Shown here one piece after another: positions 47,768 to 58,765 of a stretch of DNA of 64,000 nt. Made by a program: the position numbers and the translations under genes. Positions within the stretch are counted from its first letter, which is position 1. Each line of letters starts with the position of its first letter. The stretch comes from Panagrolaimus kolymaensis (taxonomy: Eukaryota > Nematoda > Chromadorea > Rhabditida > Panagrolaimidae). The stretch spans positions 2,356,001-2,420,000 of the forward strand of contig JAJQJQ010000008.1 in the NCBI GenBank assembly GCA_028622995.1, read 5' to 3'. Below the pieces are notes generated by a model. The model was given only the letters and a program-made list of their open reading frames with translations. It was not told the DNA's origin and did not search any database.

Positions 47768-48052
47768 ATGAGCAATTTTGCGAACACAAGAATATCTTAT
47801 GCCCTCCAGAAAAATCGCGAAAGATCCTTTCGTGACTTTTACACCTTATGGTTGCCCATCTGTAATGCACAAATCAAAGGTGTTAAAACTTCCAAAGAAA
47901 TTATGAAAATCGACCCCATTGAAAATATTCGTGAATGGATGGACGAAGATGACTTTGTTGCTGAATTTGAAGGTGGAACTATTATTGTTAGCAGATGTAC
48001 AAAACTTCATGCAAATAAAATTTATAGTTATTTAAAAATGTTTACAAAATAA
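47768..48052 (+). CDS. Small single-exon protein of unknown function
   Basis: Ninety-four codons from an ATG, with balanced amino-acid use and much less Phe/Lys bias than the random frames around it (RSFRDFYTLWLPICNAQ, EWMDEDDFVAEFEGG). An AATAAA lies 20 bp after the stop. It has no signal peptide or membrane segment. I recognise no family. It may be an exon-sized fragment of a larger duplicated gene, as neither side shows splice-compatible partners. Confidence 0.5.
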   Translation: MSNFANTRISYALQKNRERSFRDFYTLWLPICNAQIKGVKTSKEIMKIDPIENIREWMDEDDFVAEFEGGTIIVSRCTKLHANKIYSYLKMFTK

Positions 48053-49409
48053 GAAAAACAACTTTTAAATAAAAATTTTAATCATATTTTATTTCAAAAA
48101 GATCACGTTGAAAACAGGTTTAAGAGACTATCAATTAAATAGTTTGTGCTCTCTCTCGCTTTCTTTTTTATGATAAAATTGATTGGAAAAAAAGTGTATT
48201 TTAAACATAGAAAGTTTTTTTTATTTTTCTTTGTTGTTTTTGTGGTGTGTAAATTCTTTTTTGTTTTTTTTTGATATTTAATTATTTTTTTTCTTTTTTT
48301 TTGTTGTTGTTGTATGTTTTTGGCAAAAACTAATTTGCTGTAACAGCTTAGCCATAATTGTCACATATTTAATAATTCAGATTGCAGCTACATTATTTAA
48401 AAAACAATGAAAACAATTTTTCCAGAAAATTAATTTTGGAACCAATGCTATAAGCAAATCGATGACAGGTTATTATCATCATTCCATTAAAGTTATTATT
48501 CTATCATATATTTCAATTTTTTTTTTGAAAAAAAAACTGGTACAAGCAAAAAAAAATTTAATTGGAAAACACTTTCACAATAAAATTGTTAAAAATTTGT
48601 AAAAGTCATTTAAAGTTTCCCAAATTTTTGCGTGGTGTAAAAAGAAAAGTTTCGAATAAAATATAAAATATAAATCTTCGGTGCTATTAAAACATGAAGA
48701 TAAAAGTCAACGAAACCCACCAAAAAAAAATTCTTTTATTAAGCAGAAAAAAAAATTAAGACAAAGAAAAACTGGACATTTTTTTAAAAACAAACTTGCC
48801 ACGCACTTTTAAAAAAAATGTACTCTGGCAGCAAGAGAAATGTGGTGATCGGAAGTTTTGGTTTTACACGTTTGCGCGTTATATTGATTTATAGAAAATA
48901 GAGGAACAAAAAAAATAAAAACTGCATACTTTTTTTTGTTCGGATCGCAAAAGTGTTTGTTTTCTTTCATTTTTATTGTTATTTGAATTTTTGATTTCAC
49001 TTTTTTTTGGTTTTTTAACACATTTTAAATAAAAAAAGGCACGAACTTCTGCACTTTTTTTTTGAAAGTGACGGACTCAAGATTATGTAAATTTTATTGA
49101 AAATAAATAAATTTTCTTTTCAAAGTAAAAGATAGCCATCGTTTCAGCGCTTATCAAAGCCATGCCTATTTTCACATCCGTGACATGAAAAATAAAATTG
49201 ATTTTTTTAATGGAAGAAGGGTCCCAATTTGTTTAAAATTAAAATTGAAAAAGTTAAATATTTTTAACTTCTCGATAAAATTCAATCATTTTCATGTTTT
49301 TGTGTTCTCTATATTTTAATGAACAAGCTTTCCAAGAAATTTTATTATAAAAAGGCGGCATTCACTTGAAATGCAAAGCGCAAAACTCTCTTCTCACAAT
49401 AAAAATAAA

Positions 49410-49765
49410 CATAAAAAAAAATTTTTTTTCAGTCGCCTTCCGCTTGGATTCACTTTTTTTCTATCACGCCACCCCGCACTGAGCTTTATTTATTCATGTT
49501 GAGTCACAAGCTGCCGACATCTAAGGCTATTGAAAAGACATCATTTTTTTGGCAAAAATGGAATGGGCCACAACTGCGTTTAACGACTTTGCATGCTTCT
49601 TTTTTTTGAAGTTTTAAAAAGGATAAAAGCTACGTACTTTGGAAAAAAATGTTTTAAAAGCAAGTCTTTACTTTATTTTTTGAATATTTTATTTAATTTT
49701 TTTTAAATTTTTGTTTATGAAGTTGTAAAAAGTTAAGTGGTTAAAAACCAATACTTTTTGAATAA
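49410..49765 (-). repeat. Dispersed repeat, copy B (inverted relative to 4080-4465)
   Basis: The reverse complement of this segment matches 4080-4465 in order, including the shared string GTCGTTAAACGCAGTTGTGG. A mobile-element origin would explain two copies 45 kb apart in opposite orientation. Confidence 0.75.
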
Positions 49766-49984
49766 ATTAACAAAATAATTGATTTAATTATCTGTGTTTT
49801 ATGGATCATAACGGGTTACTGCAGTAGCTGTTAATCATGAAGCAAATATTGCATTTAAAAATCACTTATTTAAATTGCCATCGTCTGTCATTTATAAAGA
49901 TAAAATTAAATTTTTTTAAAGATATCGATGCATCACCGAAAAGAAGGACATTTTTTGTTGTAGTCGTTAAAGTGAACTAAAAAC

Positions 49985-50810
49985 TGAAAACAGGTTAGTG
50001 AAACACTTAGACAGGTTGACGCGACCCTACCTCTTTTCGACTTTCAAACAATTTGCAGACAAAATAAAACTTTTTGTGATACTTTGACAAAAATTTGTTT
50101 GCTGTGTTTTCAGTTTTGCGACGATACACTCGCACTCATTTTATTTTTTTGAATTTTTAAGTTTTATATTTTTTAAATTCCATTTTTTGTTAAGTTTTTT
50201 TAAACATATTTACATTTTTTACAAAGCCTTGATAAATGACAGGAAATTTAGTTTAAAAGAAGACAAATAATACCAAAAATTTTATTAGCTGACAGAGAAT
50301 TTAAAAAAAAGTTTTATGGTAAAAAAGGTTGTAGGTGACATATTAAAAATTATCACTACTTGCCTTGATGGAAAAGCATTTAATAAATATCATAAATTTT
50401 AAAATTGTTAAAAGTCATTAAGATGAAATAAATTATAGAAAAAACGTGAGAAACTAAATCTGAGAATTCTAAAAAATTAATAAATCAACTTTTTTTTCCA
50501 GCAAGTTTTTAAAAGACAAAATATATTTTTTGTTAAATTTAAATGCTAAAAATGCCTGACTATAAAAAATGAAATGTCTTTTTTGTGTTTCAAATTTGTT
50601 AGTGAAAATTTACAAACAACGCACGTTTGAGAGAACAAACTTGCTTACCACCACCTTCACATTTATGCCTCTGCATGCGTGTGTGTAATATTTATTGATT
50701 GAAAAAGTGAACATAGAATAAAAAAGCCAGCGGGGTTTTTTTAATATAGTTTGAAAAAATTCTTCTTTGAATATTTGATTTATATTTTTTTCTTTTCTTT
50801 TATATATTTC
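49985..50810 (+). repeat. Dispersed repeat of about 830 bp, copy B
   Basis: Same orientation as 45010-45840, about 5 kb downstream, with the same order of similar blocks. It directly follows copy B of the other repeat (49410-49765), so the two may be parts of one composite element. Confidence 0.6.
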
Positions 50811-51187
50811 TATAATAAAAACTAAAATAAGTGATTTCTACTTTTGCTCTAATTTTGACACATAAAAAAAGTTTTATTTTTATTTTTGAAACAAATTGAT
50901 TCTTTTAGAAATTCAAAGAAATGTTAGGTTTGCCCAACAGGCTAAAATCCAATTAAATTGTCTTTACGAGGCATGAAAATTTAAAAAAAAAAATTTTTAT
51001 GGTTGAATGCCCAAAATTCCTTAAAAAAATTAGAGAATAGTTAATCTTTGCTTATTTTAAACTTTTCAGTCAAAGTTAACAAATATCACATTTTTGTATT
51101 CTTTTTTTTTGCGATTTAATTACTCCAAAAGGAGTTATTTAATTTAAAATTTTTATTAAACAAAATTAAACAACAACAAAAAAATTA

Positions 51188-52399
51188 TTAGACATTTAAT
51201 GTTTTTGTGGCTGTTGCAACTCGTGGAATGATAGTAATGGTTGTTGGTTTCGTAAACTTTAATTTAATTCTTTTACAAGTGACTTTGTGTTTAATAATTA
51301 AATGAAAAATAAAAATGACAAAATTAACAATATTCTTTCGATATTCGATCAATATAATTAACATAATTACGGAATCACAAAATATTCGAACCACACAAAT
51401 CCATTTTACCGTGTAACTGTTTGCTAAATATTCGAGCCATGGTGGAAATGAAAAATTGACGAAAATTAAAAAGCTATTCGAATAAGTTGAATAAAGGGAA
51501 ATGAGGCATAAAAAAGTGAGAAAAATGCATTGAAAAGTAATAACCACTGTAATTTTGATGGAAGTCATTAAATTTTTTCGATTATTTTTTGCTTGAAATT
51601 TAAATTGGCTTCCAACTTTAATTATTACAAAAATTGCCAAAATATTTGCCGTTAATAATAAAATTGGTGCTGTAAGATATTTAATTGTTCGAAGAGTAAT
51701 CAGCCACCATTTATGAGAATATTGAAGATGGGAAACACATTGAGCAAATAAATTTCTTTCGCAATTGAAATTATAATCGGAGCAATAAAGGATTTTACAC
51801 ACTTCTTCTTCTCGAGAATCAGATGCATTACTAAAAAGTGTGGCCCAATCTGATAAATTTACAATAAATACACATAAAAGCTGAAAACTAATTATCATAG
51901 GAATAAGTTGAATGGGTTTAGAAAAATTTGAATAAATTTTATTAAAATACATAGTTAAAAACCTTGAAAGTGTAAGTAAAAATAAAGGAGCATACATTCC
52001 ATTAAAAGCAAAATTCTTAAAAAATGATTCAACTAACATGTCGAAAAATGTGCTTCCAAAAGATAACGAATAAAAACATGTTGGATGTGTTTTAGATCCA
52101 ATTAAAACGGCGTTACATGAAGCATCATAAATAATAAATAAATCCCAAAAAGTTTGATTTAAAATAAACCATCGATAAGTTTCTTTAATATCTCCAAAAA
52201 TAGAAACCAATAAAATAGGAATTAAAAAAATGAGGGAAATATATTCGAATTCGATATCATCCAGAATATATGGCATTTGATAAAATATGCAACTCCATGC
52301 ATCTAAGGCGCCATGTTCCATACCACGAAAGTAACAAATACTATTTGAAATATTTTGTTGTAAATCGCCGTTGTTGTTGCTATTTTCTGATTCAACCAT
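51188..52399 (-). CDS. Intronless seven-pass membrane receptor, copy 1
   Basis: A single 403-codon frame with about seven hydrophobic segments. Landmarks are ICYFRG near the N-terminus, FLIPILLVSIFG in TM1, YRWFILNQTFWDLFIIYD in TM2, APLFLLTLSRFLTMYFN at the end of TM3, HKWWLI, and a conserved block beginning KVGSQFKFQAKNNRKN before TM6. The layout is that of nematode serpentine receptors, but I cannot assign a class. It is a paralog of the gene at 53735 on the opposite strand. Intronless receptors are unusual here, as nearly all other genes in the window have introns. The extracellular N-terminus has NIS/NNN glycosylation-type sites. Confidence 0.8.
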   Translation of the reverse strand: MVESENSNNNGDLQQNISNSICYFRGMEHGALDAWSCIFYQMPYILDDIEFEYISLIFLIPILLVSIFGDIKETYRWFILNQTFWDLFIIYDASCNAVLIGSKTHPTCFYSLSFGSTFFDMLVESFFKNFAFNGMYAPLFLLTLSRFLTMYFNKIYSNFSKPIQLIPMIISFQLLCVFIVNLSDWATLFSNASDSREEEVCKILYCSDYNFNCERNLFAQCVSHLQYSHKWWLITLRTIKYLTAPILLLTANILAIFVIIKVGSQFKFQAKNNRKNLMTSIKITVVITFQCIFLTFLCLISLYSTYSNSFLIFVNFSFPPWLEYLANSYTVKWICVVRIFCDSVIMLIILIEYRKNIVNFVIFIFHLIIKHKVTCKRIKLKFTKPTTITIIPRVATATKTLNV

Positions 52400-53734
52400 T
52401 ACAAAAAAGTTGAAACTTTTTTCGATATAAATTTATGTTTCTAAGTTCTAAGAGCTTTTCTACGCAGACAAAAATACTTTATGAATTTTATTATTAATTT
52501 CACAAAAAAATGTGTTTAGACTAACAAGGTAGTAGAAAAATATTTTGTATTAAAGTGAAACATAAACAAAATTAAATTTAAGGAAAATAAGATTATTTTT
52601 ATTAAAAAGTCCAAAAGAGCTTTATTTTTTTCTTTATTAAATCACGTTTTCTATCGTAAAAGCCACTAATATATTATTATCAAGTGTATAATTATTTAAA
52701 AAATATCAAATTCTAATAAACTTAGTATCGACTAACCCTGTGTATCAACTGATAGTGTGTGCACAACAGTATTCTGGGTCTAATTACATGGAATTGGTTT
52801 GTTAATCATAAATACGGGAACGTAGAAATTAGTGAATCATTTTTATCATAGGTTAATGTTTATCGAAAGTACAAAAAGTAAAAAACACTTTTTGAAAATT
52901 GAAAAATTTTAAGTTCCTAAGGGTCATAAATAAACTTCTCAATTAACTGTCACGTATGTTTCTTTATGTTTTTATTACAATGCTTAATTAAAAATAACTC
53001 GTGCTTATTTCGAAAATATGTCAAAAACTTTGTTAGATCAGATTCAAGTTGTTTTAATACAAACTTTATCTAATACAAAATATACTTAAAGTGACAAAAA
53101 CAAAGTTTTACTCATGGCTGACGGCTGTCGAATGCCAATGGTCCAAAAATTGTTAAAATTATGCTATTTGTATGTATTATTATTTAAATTAATAAATATA
53201 AGCTTTTTTTCGTTTAAAAAAAGCTATATTTAGAACAGAGCAATAACCTTTTCATACAATTTATTACTACAATAAATGACCATTTCTGAAGATTGTAAAT
53301 CATCCCAGAATATTTAGAAACGTGACAACTTTTGTATAAAAAATTACATACGCAAGTATTGAAAACACAAAAAAACGTTTTTTGTACTCTAGAATCACAA
53401 AACTAAAAACGTGATTTTCTACTTTCTTTCCTTTACTCATTCTTCTTATTACTGTAAAATAATAAATCGCAGTTTGTAAAAGCTAATTTTATTTGCGCCT
53501 GCTAATTCCATATTATTAAATTTATTATTTTGTTGAGAGCTGACGGACATAAGAATAAAAAATTTAATCATCCGAGTTTTCAATAAACAAAAATTGTTTA
53601 TCGTAATTTAATTTTATGTTTCTTTAACAAGATTTACCAACCCATTTATTTAGAAATTTGTCAGATAAAAAATACGACCGAAATTCTAACTATTCAAAGC
53701 AGATAAAAGCTTCGGCCAAAACATAGCTGCTGTA
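52400..53734. other. Intergenic between divergent receptor paralogs
   Basis: About 1.3 kb between the 5' ends of two inverted paralogs. It must contain both promoters. I looked for mirror-image upstream similarity and saw none that is convincing. Confidence 0.5.
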
Positions 53735-54976
53735 ATGGAAAATCTTTCTTTCACTGCCGAAAGCTTTGATGAATTTCAAAATTTTTCAAATATTATTTGT
53801 TATTTTCGTGGAAAAACACATGGTGAATTAGATGCATTAAGTTGCTTTTTTTTACAATTGCCATATTTACTCGAAGATATAAAATTTGCATATATAACTT
53901 TAATTTTCTTAATCCCAATTTTATTGGTTTCCATTTTTGGTGGTATTAAAGAATCATATCGTTGGTTTATTTTGAATCAAACTTTTTGGGATTTATTTAT
54001 TATTTATGATTCCATTTGTGATACACCTCCAAACGGATCAGATGGAATTAAACCAACTTGCTTTTATTCATTAAATAATAAATCAGAGTATACCTTTTTG
54101 TTGAAGTTTATAAATATGAGTTTTGGAAATATCGCTTTAAATGCAATGTATGCTCCTTTATTTTTGCTAACATTTTCACGATTTTTAACTATGTATTTTA
54201 ATCGTTTTTATGGACATTTTTCTTCAAAACCAAGAAATCTTTTGTTTTTGATTTTTGGATTCCAATTTTTATATTTATTAATTTTAAATATTCCGGATTT
54301 GGCAGATTTTATTTCAAGCATAAATGATGCCCGCGAAGAAGAAAAGTGTGCCTGGCTTTTATGTTCGACAGAAGAATTAACCAATGAAAAATGCACCTTT
54401 AAAAAATATAATCAATGCATAGCAAACATTGAGCATTCACATAAATGGTGGCTCGTAACTTTACACAATATCAAATACTTCATTGCTCCATTTTTGCTAC
54501 TCTCAGTAACCATCTTTGCAATTCTAGTTATTCTAAAAGTTGGAAGCCAATTTAAATTTCAAGCAAAAAATAATCGAAAAAATTTAATGACTTCCATCAA
54601 AATTACTGTGGTTATTACTTTTCAATGCATTTTTCTTACTTTTTTATGTCTCATTTCTCTTCATGAAAATTATGTAAATAATTTGCAAAGAATTATTGGA
54701 TTTTCTTTTCCTTCATGGTTTGTATATTTATCTCGAAATTACACAATTCAATGGTTTTGCGTGATTCGAATTTTTTGCGATTCCATAATTATGTTAATTA
54801 TTTTGACTGAATATCGAAGAAACATAATTAATTTTATTGTTTTTATTTTTTACTTGTGTGTGAAACCCAAATATGCATACAGACAATTTTCTTCAAAGTT
54901 TACAAGATCAACTATGGTTACGGTAATTTCTACAACCCAAACGTCAGAAAAAAGCAAAGTAAGCAAATTTCGTTAA
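53735..54976 (+). CDS. Intronless seven-pass membrane receptor, copy 2
   Basis: A single 413-codon frame, colinear with the gene at 51188-52399 (ICYFRG, FLIPILLVSIFG, YRWFILNQTFWDLFIIYD, LFLLTFSRFLTMYFN, HSHKWWLVTL). Residues about 265-310, starting LKVGSQFKFQ, are identical to copy 1 and nearly identical at the nucleotide level, while the rest is much more diverged. The C-terminal tail is basic then Ser/Thr-rich. A chemosensory role is likely from the family but unproved. Confidence 0.8.
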   Translation: MENLSFTAESFDEFQNFSNIICYFRGKTHGELDALSCFFLQLPYLLEDIKFAYITLIFLIPILLVSIFGGIKESYRWFILNQTFWDLFIIYDSICDTPPNGSDGIKPTCFYSLNNKSEYTFLLKFINMSFGNIALNAMYAPLFLLTFSRFLTMYFNRFYGHFSSKPRNLLFLIFGFQFLYLLILNIPDLADFISSINDAREEEKCAWLLCSTEELTNEKCTFKKYNQCIANIEHSHKWWLVTLHNIKYFIAPFLLLSVTIFAILVILKVGSQFKFQAKNNRKNLMTSIKITVVITFQCIFLTFLCLISLHENYVNNLQRIIGFSFPSWFVYLSRNYTIQWFCVIRIFCDSIIMLIILTEYRRNIINFIVFIFYLCVKPKYAYRQFSSKFTRSTMVTVISTTQTSEKSKVSKFR

Positions 54977-55884
54977 CGCACCTTTTTATTTCTTTTTTTT
55001 GTATTTGTTTAATGTTGTTAAAAAATTACAATAAAATAAATTTTCAATAATAATTATTGTGTTGGAGAAGCAATAATGGCATAAACTTAACTCTATTAGA
55101 CGAAATAAAGGGTTTTATATTTTTTCTTTGTCAATTTTTTTTATTGCTAAAAATTGTGCGATGGCTTAATTTAATTTTTAGTTTTAAATTAGATTAATTT
55201 TTTCTTGAGTCCAAAAAAAAGGTACAAAACACATGAATTATCTAAAGTTTTTCAGTAATCAATTTTAAAAATAAAATAAAAACCAAAACAGACATTAGTA
55301 AAGCATTTCACAAAAAATGAGGTTGTTTTTATTATTTTGCAATTAACTATGTTGAGACTATAGAATTTTATTTTCAAATTTGATATTTATAATCTTTATT
55401 AAATGTCACTTAAAATAATTTTGTTGATTACATTACATTGCTAAAAAGTTATTTTTTTTCTTGTCAGCGTTTCTCATCACTACTTTTTTATCACTATTTT
55501 TTGCAAGGCTCTTGCTGCTCCTGTTCATTTAAAAGATTTCTTCTTATTATTGTTGTTGATGTGAATCAAAAAATTAGCTAAAGTTAAAGAAACAATAGGT
55601 AATAGTCAAATAAAAAAATTTCAATTATTTTTTCATTTCAATAATAGCTAATAAAATTTTTCCGTTTGTCTAAGTTAAAATCTTTAATACCTTATCATCT
55701 TTGTTTTTATCGTTTCTTTGCTTTAAATGTTCCAATAAAAATCGATTGTCTTGCTCTAAATGGACGCCTTGCCTTACAATGGTTTGATGAAACAAGAAAT
55801 TTTTTTTAAACATTTCTGTCGAAAAAAAATAAAAAATAAAAAATAAATTAGATTTATTTGTTACCTACCTTTTTTCTTGATGTA
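54977..55884. other. Intergenic, AT-rich
   Basis: About 900 bp between the receptor and the Hsp70-like gene. AATAAA at about 55030 could end the receptor transcript. I see no gene, RNA or repeat. Confidence 0.55.
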
Positions 55885-58765
55885 ATGGTTTGGCATGTCG
55901 GATATGATGTTTGTGAAGGTGATTGTGCCGCATACAATGAAATTACAAAAAAAGAAATTATTTTTTTTGTTGGAAAAAGTATGTTTTTATTTGAGTGATA
56001 TTGTTATAAAATAATTTTATATTTGCAGTCGAAAGAATTGGCTTTTCTAATATCATGATTGATTTACAACTTAAAAGAATAAAAGCAAAGCTTAATGGAA
56101 AATTAGGATGTGCATGTTTGCTTGTGAATACTATTTATGATAATGACCTTCGCAAAGCTTTGATTGAAAGAGGACTGTATTTTGGATTTTTAAAGGTTGA
56201 AATAAGTGATTCAACTCTTTTTTTAAAACATATTTTAAAAGCAAAATATAAACCAAATCCTGGTGATATGATATGGATTGGTTGTTGGCCAAAATGTTAC
56301 ATATGGGAAAAATCTAGAACAAAAGCTAAAATGTTAAAGTGGTTTAAAACTGAATCATATAATAATTTGTTAGACATAAAGCAAAAATATTCTTTCAACA
56401 AAAATCCAAACCTTATTGTAGATGATACCAATTTTGTTTTTGATGAACATGAAGTAAAAAAAAAGTTTCCAAAATGTCATTATTTTAAATTTGAAATAGA
56501 TCCCAAACGAAGTATAGATGTTCCTGCTGCATTAATAAAAGCACGAATAATGGCGAAAAACCCTGAAGTTTTGGAATATGAAATGGAAAGACAGCTAAAT
56601 TTCAATATGATTGTTTTAATAAATGAAAAAGAAATATTGTCGTTTGAAGAAGGTGTGCTATTACCTTTAGAGGAAACATTAAGCATGCTGATATCCAAAA
56701 ATGCAAGACATTTGAAAGTAAGCGATAGCTAATCTATTATTCTATGTATCCTAATATAATTTATTGAAGATAATTGCCGCAAATCGCGAGGATCAAGAAA
56801 TTCTTCATCGCTACTATGAAAAAGCCGGTAATGACGTTGGCACTCCGGTTATGTTTCGTAAAGAAATAAAAATAACAAACGAAATGTTAATGGCTGGAAA
56901 AATTTTATTAACTTTTAAAATTGATGAGAACAGAATTTTTTCAGCTGAATATTCTTTACCTCGTGTAACACAAAAAAGTAAAAAAGAAAGAGTTGAAAGG
57001 CTACCAAAAGAGCTAGTAAATTTTGAAAATCCCGAAGTATGGTAATCATATTTCTAAATTTATTATTAAAGCTTTGTTTCAGCCATCAACAAAAAGTCTC
57101 TCAGAAATGTTAAGTGAAAAAATAAGACAAGAGAAATCTGGCGACGATCATATGAACATAGGAGGTAAATCATTTTTATTTTTAAATAAAACTAGCATTT
57201 ATTTGTGCGATTCTTTCACACAAAAAAACTTTTTTCAGTTAATTATACAGTTACAAAATTTAAAAAACTCATGAGTTCTGACAAAGAAAGTTTTACCAAC
57301 AATTCTCAAGATATAAAGCCGAGGGTATCAAACCAACATATTGAAAAAAATGGAGTAAAACTTTCTAAAGTTTTTGAAGAATTTTTTATAATGAAGCTTT
57401 AGATGTTATATAATATTCCTCAAAAATTAAATCTAAGTAACTTTAATATTAATGCAGTTGGTATCGACCTTGGAATGACACGCTGTTGTGCGGCTGTATA
57501 TCGTCGAAATGGAATTGAAACAGTATCAATTGATAATTTGGGTGAAAGAATGTTGCCATCTTATGTATCTTTCCAAGAAAATAAAGAGCAATGTGGAAAG
57601 ACAGTAGTTTTGTAAGTTTAGAGCCAAGAAAAAGTAAATGCTGCAGCAGATAATATTTATCGAGAGAAAAAAAATAATTTTTTTAAGTGTTTATAAATTT
57701 CAGGCAACTTCAAAATTATGCAAAATCAACAGTATTTGATTCAAAGCGAATTATTGGAAGAAATTTTGAGGAAGTTAAAATGGATGAAAACTGGCCATTT
57801 AAAGTTGTTAACATGGCTGAAAAACCTATGATTGTTGTTTTAGGGCCAGAGCATGCAATAAAAAAATCCCCAGAAGAAATCGCGGCAGTTTTGTTAAAAC
57901 ACATAAAAGAAAAGCTTGAAGACTTTCAAGGAAACAAACTAACTGAGGTTGTAATAACCGTGCCGGCAGAATTTAATGAAAATCAAAAATCAGCAACTAC
58001 TGTAGCAGGTTTATTAGCAGGATGGGATAAAGTGCATTTAATTCCTGAACCTATAGCTGCATCATTCGCTTATTTTATCGATCGACCTATTCCTATTACT
58101 TTTACCATGATGTTATTCGATCTTGGCGGAGGTACTTTGGATGTTTGTATTTTTAAAATTAAAAATCAGGCTTTACAAGTCGTTTGTCAAATTGGAGATA
58201 ACAATCTCGGTGGGCGAGATTTTGATCAGCTTTTATTCAACCATATTTTCTCTATATTGAAGGAGCAGCATGTTATTGATGTTAAGGCAACAGACAAACT
58301 TAAATATCGACTTATGCAGAAGTGCATTGAAATAAAGCATGTTCTGTCTGTTTACGAAAAGGCCTTGTTGGATTTTAAAATTTTAGATGTCAATATAACG
58401 CATTTACTTGTAGGTTAGATATCAGCGACTTTAATCCATTTAATGAAAATGATTTAAACATAACACGCCAAGAATTCGAGTCAATGGCAATAGAGTTGTT
58501 GAATAAAATCCAAAAAGTCATAGTCAGAGCACTTTCAATCACAAATTATACTTCTCGTGACATTAACAAAGTGTTATTCGCTGGTGGAAGCTCTCGAATG
58601 CCTATGGTTAAACACCTCTTGCAAAGTATGTTTATTAAAGCCGAACATTGTTGTGAAGAAAATCCTGATGAAGTAGTGGCTATTGGAGCTGCTTATTATG
58701 CTTATAACCTTGGTTTTGGTGCAAAACATTTAGAAGGTCACTTAACAAAAGAAACGATGGTTTAA
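55885..58765 (+). CDS. Tandem Hsp70-like protein: eroded Hsp70 half plus an Hsp70 ATPase domain
   Basis: Exons 55885-55978, 56029-56717, 56770-57036, 57083-57164, 57239-57354, 57403-57611 and 57704 onward. The N-terminal half (residues 1-416) resembles a full Hsp70 with lost ATP motifs: MVWHVG start, LGCACLLVN, PAALIKARI, and a beta-domain-like GKILLTFKIDENRIF. It is a paralog of the gene at the left edge. The C-terminal half is a clear Hsp70 ATPase domain: GIDLGMTR (phosphate-1), VFDSKRIIGR, EVVITVPAEFNENQ, DLGGGTLDV (phosphate-2), LFAGGSSRMPMV (adenosine). No substrate-binding domain follows. Between the halves an in-frame TAG (57400-57402) lies at the end of a 48 bp GT-AG segment (57355-57402); splicing it fuses the halves in frame. 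Near 58410-58416 the frame shifts by one base, so the gene may be damaged. Chaperone activity is uncertain. Confidence 0.75.

Larger units (their letters stand above)
48053..51187. other. Gene-poor, repeat-bearing region
   Basis: About 3.1 kb without a defensible gene. It contains copy B of two dispersed repeats (49410-49765 and 49985-50810). The rest is A/T low complexity. The minus-strand frame at 48809-49021 is not supported. Confidence 0.6.
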
